From assembly GCF_019175285.1 (NCBI RefSeq), contig NC_056527.1:108145129-108209128 (forward strand): a stretch of 64,000 bases of DNA. The letters are read 5' to 3'. The stretch is from Sceloporus undulatus (taxonomy: Eukaryota; Chordata; Lepidosauria; Squamata; Phrynosomatidae). Position numbers and translations under genes: made by a program. Each line of letters starts with the position of its first letter. Within the stretch, counting starts at the first letter, position 1. Shown piece after piece: positions 57,001 to 64,000 of this stretch. The notes below the pieces were generated by a model. That model saw nothing but the letters and a program-made list of their open reading frames with translations. It did no database searches and was not told the origin of the DNA.

Positions 57001-58702
57001 GAGGAATGGGTGCGGGAGAGAAATGGGTGGACACTAGATGTAAAATGGAAAATTTAATATACATATATATACTTCCTGGTAGAACGGGAGGACTCTCTTG
57101 CAGTGGTGCCATCAGATCAGGTTTTTGAGGTAGATATCTGGAGCTCCAACTCAACAGAATGAGCAAAAGGGGTCTGATATGGAGCAGGGCAGGCTGAGCA
57201 TATTTTGAAAGAGCAGCAGAAATAAAGATGAAGCAGATCCATAAATCCATTAAGCCTGCTGTCCTGCTCTTTGCACTGGCTTGAAGGAACTGTTAGCCCC
57301 AGGACAATTCATATGAAGCATTAACCTGACTTTTTTCCCCTGGTCTTTTTGAGCTAGATGGTACTCAAAGTGCTTCTGAGCATGTACAAAGATGTTCTTC
57401 TTCACCCTTGAGTTTCCAGGGATGCATACTTGTGAACGGAAATGTTTAACTCATAATTTCCATAGTTAGGTGGGTAGATTGATGCTTTGTCAAAATATGC
57501 TCTTATCAGACCCCTGCTCCCCTTTTCTTTTTGTTTATGTGATTTATTGGGTTCATTTAGGGACCTCATATACTAGGTTCTCCCACTTGTCTAGATTATC
57601 AGAGATACACGGCCTTTTTTTCAGCAATAAAGTGCTAGAACTCTCTTCTCCTTTCTGCCTGCTGCCAAATTTGTTGAAGTTTGGGCACCTGGTGAACATA
57701 TTTCTCCAGGCAGTTAATGATATTAAAATTGTCCTTTAACAACTGGATAATTTTAAAGTGTTTGTACCTACTACTGAGTTACTGTTTTATTTGCTGTTTT
57801 ATTATCATGTCTTTTTATTATTTTAAAATGTGTACTGCCTTAATTTCTTTTTATTAGGATGAGATTCTCTCTCTCTCTCTCTGAGAATGATTATATGATT
57901 ATATAGGGAAATAGACCACACATTATTTTCAGCACTCTTTTTTACTGTATAAAAAGATAAACAGAGGTTAGCGTAGAAGTGCATTAGGCAATGCACAGTT
58001 TGCCAAATGCTCCTGGGCCTGAAGCAAATTCCTAATCCTTGATGTACTGAAGAATGGCTTGGTGGTATTTGGGCAGTGCAGAGGAATGGCCTAGGTAGGA
58101 AAACACAGAAACTGGAATGAGGGAGCCCAGGCTGAACAGACCTGTCATTATAAATGTCATTTTAGTGCCCATGAACTTCTCCCGGTAACCAATAGATGCA
58201 GAGCAATTTATGAATGAACAAGCACATTGGTTTAATTTTTACAGGATGCAGAATTCTGGCTTTCTTGATGCAATTTTGATTGTAAATGTCAGTGCACACT
58301 ATTTTTTTTCAATAATGCATTATCAGCACACTGCAGAAATCTAGTGTGGAGCTGGATGCCTCTTTTGCTATCGATTCTCCATGAAGAACATTTACTTGGA
58401 GAGATAAATTACCATAAACTTGCCCTTTCTTTCTTTATACTTTCACCTCAAGATGCAGAGGCTGGGCTTTGCAGCTTGGTAAGCAAGGCCATAGTTCAGA
58501 GACCCTTGGAAACAAAGGCATAGCCAGAGTAACAGCAAGATGCAACTAATCCAAAGGTGAGGAGCATTTGTTCCCAATCCTCTCCAGCCCTAATCAGCAT
58601 AGAAAATCATCAAGGACTGAGAGCTGTAGTACAAAACACTAGGAGGATAAAAGGCTTCAGGTCTCTCGTTTAATCAATACTGTTTTTATAGACTTTTGTA
58701 AG

Positions 58703-58743
<41 letters not shown>

Positions 58744-59650
58744 AGTGTCAGCTGTCAATTTGTGAATTTTAAAGGGTTTTCTTATGCAAGGAATACTCAG
58801 ATGTGGTTTTCCATTGCCATCCTCTAAAATACAGCCTACAGCACCAAGTACTCCTTGTCAGTCTCCCATCCAAGTACCAACTAGGTCTGACCTGGCTGTT
58901 TCCAAGATCAGATGGGACCTGGTGCCTTCAGGGTATTTAAGCCTTGCCACTTGCATCCTAAGTTCAGACTGTGTGATCAGCTGGAAGGGCGTGTATATGA
59001 GTGCGCTGTGACATTTGCTGTGTCCATTTTGCTGTCCCAATGGGAAGGAGTTGCAATCATGAGCAGATATCTTTCACCCTTAAGTTGTGGTTCTCAGCTA
59101 AAAGTGATAGCAGGACTAGGTGGTGACATCTGGGCATGCTGAACAATATGAGGTGGGCAAAGTGCAGTTTGTGCATCCCGAAGTCCCCCTCAGCGACTAG
59201 ACCATGGGGTGAGATACCTCAAGAACTGGGGCTAACATTCCCCAGGAGCCACACACAAACTTCGTGACAGGTCTCAAGTGGTGCTGCTCAAAAGTATGGG
59301 TTCCTGGACCAGCACCACTTTGCAAGCCATTGCTTGCCAGTCTCTGGTGAGCTTGCAGGGAAAACAAACTGCTGCTGCCAATGGTCACAAATATGTTCAC
59401 TCTCTCTGGCACATTCCAGTCCTCCGCATCAGATAACCTGAAAAACTCTGCACTACATCAGTGCAAGATATTGCCACACCTATGAGGCTTAGACTCACAC
59501 AAACCAGACGTCCAGCTCCACCCGAATATATAAAGCCACCATATATGTTTTTAAAAATATACCATTGGGTTGGCAGCTAAATACTCACAGCCCAACTTTA
59601 ATGAAGGTGGGGGGTGATACCTAAATGGAAATTGGAGACTTTGGCCACAC
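57001..59650. other. 5' intron or flank of the unrecognised gene
   Basis: Upstream of the acceptor TTAG|GTCC at 56997. It contains a (CT)n run at 57869-57882 and a (GT)n run at 58705-58742. No coding exon or promoter was recognised. The second half may be intergenic. Confidence 0.4.
58705..58742. repeat. (GT)n microsatellite
   Basis: About 19 uninterrupted GT units. Confidence 0.95.
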
Positions 59651-59651
59651 T

Positions 59652-59850
59652 AGTGTTGTTGTGTGCCTTCAAGTTGGTTCCGACTTATGAGAACCTTAAG
59701 GCGAACTTATCACAGGGTTTTCTGGGGCTAACAGTGCGAGACTCACCCCAGATCACCCAGCAGCCTTCTAAGGCCAAGCATGGAATCGAACTCCAATCTC
59801 CAGGGTCCTAGTCCTATGGCAAAACTACACCACCACACTGACTCCATTAC
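59652..59850 (-). mobile_element. tRNA-derived SINE, internally shortened
   Basis: GTTGTTGTGTGCCTTCAAGT, TTCCGACTTATGAGAACCTT and CATGGAATCGAACTCC (B box complement), with AAACTACACCACCACACTGG at the head. Confidence 0.85.
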
Positions 59851-60049
59851 ACTATGGTGATCATTTGAACATAGTGCAATGGGAAGGCACAAGTGGGCTT
59901 ATTAGGAATGTTTCTGCCAGAAAGGTGTCCTAACACCACCCACCAACTTAGGTGCAGAGACCCAGCTCCTTTTGGCTCCCCTGAATACAAACCATCACTC
60001 CCTTTGCTGTCAAGCAAGCCCCCTGTGGCAGGAGGTGGACGGCAACCAA

Positions 60050-60140
60050 AGGTGCTCCTTTGACTTGGTACCCAACTGCCAGAGATGCGGTTGCTATGGG
60101 AATGCTTCCAGAGCCCAGTTGCTAGGCAATGGAATTCCTT
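60050..60140 (-). promoter_or_regulatory. RFX (X-box)-like palindromes, candidate promoter
   Basis: GTTGCTAGGCAAT (60118-60130) closely fits the RFX palindrome GTTRCC/GGYAAC. GTTGCTATGGGAA (60089-60101) is a weaker copy, and CGGCAACC at 60041-60048 gives a further half-site. Three related sites within 90 bases are unlikely in AT-rich flanking DNA. They lie 3 kb upstream of the first coding exon of the minus-strand unrecognised gene, which needs an upstream non-coding exon. RFX sites are typical of cilia and sperm genes. Confidence 0.45.
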
Positions 60141-60617
60141 CGCAAGTCAAGAGGGTTGAATCTTTGCAGAATGCAGAGATGGAACTGGAGAAGGTCTCTG
60201 AGAATGGCTGTTTAGGGTGGGGAGAATAGTATTTTGGAAGAAGGAAGAAACTACCTTTGATTGAAAGTTCCCTCACATACATTCCAATATGCAACAGCTG
60301 AAAATTGAACGCAGAGATTTAAAAAGTGGCCCCTTGGATCCAAAATGTTTTTTGGATCCAAGGATGAGACAAGGAGTCTGTTTTTCAAGGTGGAAAATCG
60401 GGAGACTTGACATACTGTATATACATGGCTATAAATCGACTTCATGTCAAGTGCCCTAATTCAATGCAGCAGGTTGCACATACAGGTTTAAATGTTATTC
60501 CAGCTTTCTCAGCCGAGAACAATCACTACTCCTTGGATCTATGTACACACACACACCAGGTGGCTTACGTTCTCCACATGTAAACTCAAAGGAGAAAAAA
60601 TATTTGTGCATCTCAGA

Positions 60618-60660
60618 AGATGATATATATATATATATATACATACATACACACACATAA
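60618..60660. repeat. (TA)n(CATA)n microsatellite
   Basis: TATATA units merge into ACATACATAC and ACACACAC. Confidence 0.9.
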
Positions 60661-62684
60661 AATAAAATGTTGACTGATGTGTTGTAAGGACACAAATGTT
60701 TGGACCCTTTCCCACAGGGACTTGACCCAAGCCCTCTCCAAGCCCAAAGAGACAAAATACTTTTGGTTTTCTTTTTAAATATTCAACATTTTTATTAAAA
60801 GATTTCTCATCCCATCTCGAAATCTATCCCACCGGTAGCTCCTGGGGGAGCAACCATTTTCCATCCTTGTGTTCTTTTCCCATTTTTTATGCTCCCCCAT
60901 CCCAGTAAGAGCCAAGCTTCCCTGCCCCATCGTGGTTGTTGTTGTTGGTTGTTGTTGTTTTTTTTAAAAAAGTGTTTTTTTATTTTCTAATACATTCCAT
61001 AGGACACATATGTCTAAGTTGCCCCCAACATTTTTTCTTCATATATAAAAAAAGACATACACACATACATACACACACTCACATTAGTTTTTAATCACCC
61101 ACACAGAGGGAGACAGGGAAAAAGGGCAGAGGGGAAGGAGAAGGAAAGCACCAAAAACAAAAGAAAGGGAGGGAGGGAGGAAGAAAGAAAGAAAGGACAG
61201 AAAGAGGTAAACTGTACATGGGGGAAGTTATGGCACCAAAAAACAGAAAAAGGATTCTTTTTTTAGAAACAAAAGGATTATTATAATACATCAAGCCCCT
61301 CTGGCCCCAACCCTCCCCATGCCCCCATTTCCCAATCCCAGGCAGGCAGAAAATCACTAACTGAACATCTTGAAGGAACCAAAGAAAAAGTAAAAACAAC
61401 GTCCCATTCTCATCCCCACCCTCCCACCGGCTACTTGCTGAAATTGGTGGTGGCCTTGTTGAGAAAATTAACATGAAGGGTCAAAGAGGGGTTTTGTTTT
61501 TGAAAAGGTCAGGTTTCCACTGATGTCTGAGAACTTTCCAGAAGGTAATGTTAAGGTTGAGGCCTAACCAGTTGCCTGCACTGGTGGGTACAGACAGGTC
61601 ATCTGGTGAGGAAAGGGGATTTGGGATGATACATGTGGGGGTGGAAAGGAATTGCGTCAGGCATTTCAACTGCTTCAAAGCTCCCCACACCAGAAAGGAA
61701 GCATCTAATAAACCTCAGTATCTTAATCCTATATGTAAAAGGAGCATTGTACTATTATTTCTCCCACACAGAGGGAACGTTCTGCTTCAAAATCTTCTTC
61801 CAACTGAAATTCCACTCTTTGTAAGAACTGCCTAAGTGAGTTTCACCTTCCTTGTTTCATGTAAGGACTCTCTATTGTGTTTTCTCCTCACATTCAGACC
61901 TGCTTCTCCTGTTGGACTTTGGGCATCACTCAGAATGCTGTCTACGTTCTATAGCAGAAGTAAAGCAAATATGCCTAGTAGGAGAAATCTGCAAAGAGAA
62001 AATTTTAATTCCACACTTTCCCCCATTTTTCTTCAGGATGGCAAAATTATTTCCCTACTTCTTCCTGCAAAGGATGGAAGCTTGGTTTGCCCCATTCTTC
62101 CTTGAACAACTGGAATTCCTTTTTCACATCTTACATTTCTTCTGACCTGATGGAGCCTAAGCCTTAGTCACACAACCAGCAGATGGAAACTTAGTGACCT
62201 TTTCTTACTTTGTGCAATTTGTGACAATAGGATAGACAACAGAGTGTACAGCTTCCCTACAGGAAAACCATAAGCATACATTGCATTGCAGAAGGCCAGA
62301 CCAGAGCTTATCTCTCTGGCATCCTGCTTTCTTTTGCACAGGGCATTATTTATATGGATTCAGTCATATTATCTCCCAGCAGAAACTCAAAAGGTACAGT
62401 CCAGCAACTGTTTTACCACCTCATCTGCTATTGGACATGGCATTCCTTTCTGTGTGGTGGAAACATCTAGAAATGCTCTCAACTGCAATGACTGGGAAAG
62501 GAAAAGCTCTAAAGGCCAGCTTCTCACAGTAGTGTTCAAGAAGTGTTTTCAACATGATAGCCCTTCTACCCAGTTTTAAATACCTGTGTATTGTGGCCTC
62601 AATGGAATTAACATGTATCCATGCTTCTTAACCCCAAGAAAGTTTTGGAAGAAGCCCTGATTTCCTGTTTATATGCTATGACAG

Positions 62685-62800
62685 CCTTCCCCAACTAGAT
62701 ACCCTTCAGATGCTTGCTACTCCATAATCTGCAAAATCATGGGCCATATGGCCTGAGAAGGATGGAGTTATAATTCAACACATCTGGAATGCATCAGGTT
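62685..62800. mobile_element. hAT-like MITE
   Basis: CAGCCTTCCCCAACTAGATAC and AACACATCTGGAATGCATCAGG, with TGGGCAATAC at the right. Confidence 0.6.
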
Positions 62801-63369
62801 GGGCAATACTCTGCTAGATTTTCGAAGTCTCCTGTTGGAGAAGAAAATGGACACAAAACTATTTTCACTTGCAGATTTGCCTTTTCATCTTTCTATTTAT
62901 CACACAAGAATGTTAAGATTCTTAATTCTGTTCCTCTCTGCATTTACTTCAACATGGTCCACATGAAGGGATGGGTAGGAAAGCATGATTTACAACACAG
63001 AAAAGGTTTTCAAGGTTTTCTCTTAACAGGCAAAGTTGGAAGGCCTACTTTGAAACTCCTGTCCTTAACTGGGCAGGCAGTACATCAGGTTCATAGTTTT
63101 CTACAGGATGTTGGCATCTTTTCAGTCTCACCCACAAGATCTGGGGGAGCTAAGGAGAGGGACTGTTTCCCATCAGAAAAGTGGTTCAATTTAAAAAAAC
63201 CTACAGCAGATTGTGTTAACACAGAAAATAGAAGTAGGGCAACTGGACCTTTAAAAATAATTTCCTTATTGTGACAAGTTGACCCCGATCCCAAACCCTG
63301 GGTAGCCAGCCATGGGGTTTGATCATACTGGGTGTTTTGTAATTGAAAACTTTCTCTAGGGGTGCATGT

Positions 63370-63401
<32 letters not shown>

Positions 63402-63421
63402 GAAGTGAGGGGGGGGGGGGG
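63370..63421. repeat. (GT)n and poly(G) runs
   Basis: GTGTGT repeats lead into two G runs of 10 or more bases, a likely quadruplex former and a site of length uncertainty. Confidence 0.9.
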
Positions 63422-64000
63422 AAGCACAGAGAAAGAAGGGATGAAGAAGGGTATATTCTTTGTAGTTAAACCTTAACCCAAATGATGTTATTCACTCTGC
63501 TAGGCAACTGATTTTCGCATGCAGTTATGAACTCAGGGCTACAGATTTAAGGAAATTAAAACAGGGCATGTAGGGTGCATGTCAGCCATGTGGAGAACAT
63601 CAGGGGCCACAGGAGTGACTGGAGGCAAATCTGAAAGGGGCAAAAGGGTTCTTAGAGGAGCTTGCAGGGAGAAAACCAGGTGCAATAGGGAAGCAGGAAC
63701 TAGATCTTTCAGAGACTTAAGACTGTGGTCTGGAAACTAAATGTTAATGCTTAGCCTGGGGGAAGGAATATAGTTCAAAGTCCCTCTGAATTACAGGAAT
63801 GATGAGGTGGATTCCCTTCCCCCACCCCCACAGAGGGAGGAGATATAGTCTTCATGATGTAAAGATACCTGGGATTGCAATGGATTTCAACCCATATTTC
63901 CAAACAGACAAATGGGCAGGTGGGTTGAGAGCACTACTGAAAGTCTACATTCTGGCTCATGACAGGAATGTGAGGACTATTTTCGGACCATCTGTCTTCC

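Larger units (their letters stand above)
60770..64000 (-). other. possible 3' UTR of a further minus-strand gene
   Basis: On the minus strand AATAAA lies at 60796-60791. Upstream sequence to the window edge is repeat-poor compared with the rest (one hAT-like MITE at 62685-62800), has C/T- and A/G-rich stretches, and has no coding exon that I can support. This would suit a long neuronal 3' UTR such as SEZ6L2, the human neighbour of CDIPT, but no SEZ6L2 codon is visible. Confidence 0.3.

Noticed and set aside
61430-61485. Minus-strand peptide-like ending FLNKATTNFSK followed by a stop
   Set aside because: An in-frame stop lies close upstream and no splice acceptor can open the frame; probably chance.
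62789-63274. 161-codon open frame near the right edge
   Set aside because: Unlike any family I know, passes through non-coding-looking sequence, and lies in the presumed UTR of an opposite-strand gene.

Overview
This is vertebrate nuclear DNA, most probably from a squamate reptile. It has spliced genes with GT/AG introns and scattered remains of CR1, L2-like, L1-like and Penelope elements. It also carries many copies of a tRNA-derived SINE with an ACA-rich tail (squamate Sauria type), Tigger-like and Harbinger-like MITEs, and a SPIN hAT element. The genes correspond to the block that lies on human 16p11.2.

Layout. (1) 1-4.2 kb, + strand: the 3' end of MAZ, with two alternative last exons (1590-1777 and 2868-2989) and a 3' UTR. 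(2) About 4.5-6.7 kb: a G-rich, CpG-bearing tract with two strong fold-backs and a possible non-coding first exon of PRRT2 (donor after 5527). (3) 6.7-20.3 kb: a repeat-rich stretch read as PRRT2 intron 1; it includes an intact-looking SPIN element with an exact 8-bp duplication. (4) 20.3-25.3 kb, + strand: the complete PRRT2 coding region in three coding exons, the last contributing only 11 coding bases. (5) 25.3-35 kb: the PRRT2 3' region and intergenic repeats, with no gene recognised. (6) 35-43.5 kb, - strand: complete CDIPT (phosphatidylinositol synthase), six coding exons, 215 residues, with a GC-rich promoter near 43.5-44.1 kb. (7) 44.1-48.2 kb: intergenic repeats, including a Penelope fragment split by a non-autonomous hAT. 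(8) 48.2-57.0 kb, - strand: a six-exon gene with consistent splice phases encoding a 253-residue protein that I do not recognise; RFX/X-box-like palindromes at about 60.05-60.13 kb may mark its promoter. (9) 60.8-64 kb: no coding sequence seen; a minus-strand poly(A) signal suggests this is the long 3' UTR of a further minus-strand gene.

The named genes do not form a pathway. MAZ is a G-rich-DNA-binding zinc-finger regulator, PRRT2 a presynaptic membrane protein, and CDIPT an ER lipid enzyme. What ties them together is conserved synteny, with a notable difference from the human order: I find neither PAGR1 nor MVP between PRRT2 and CDIPT, and the unrecognised gene sits where human SEZ6L2 would be expected next to CDIPT.
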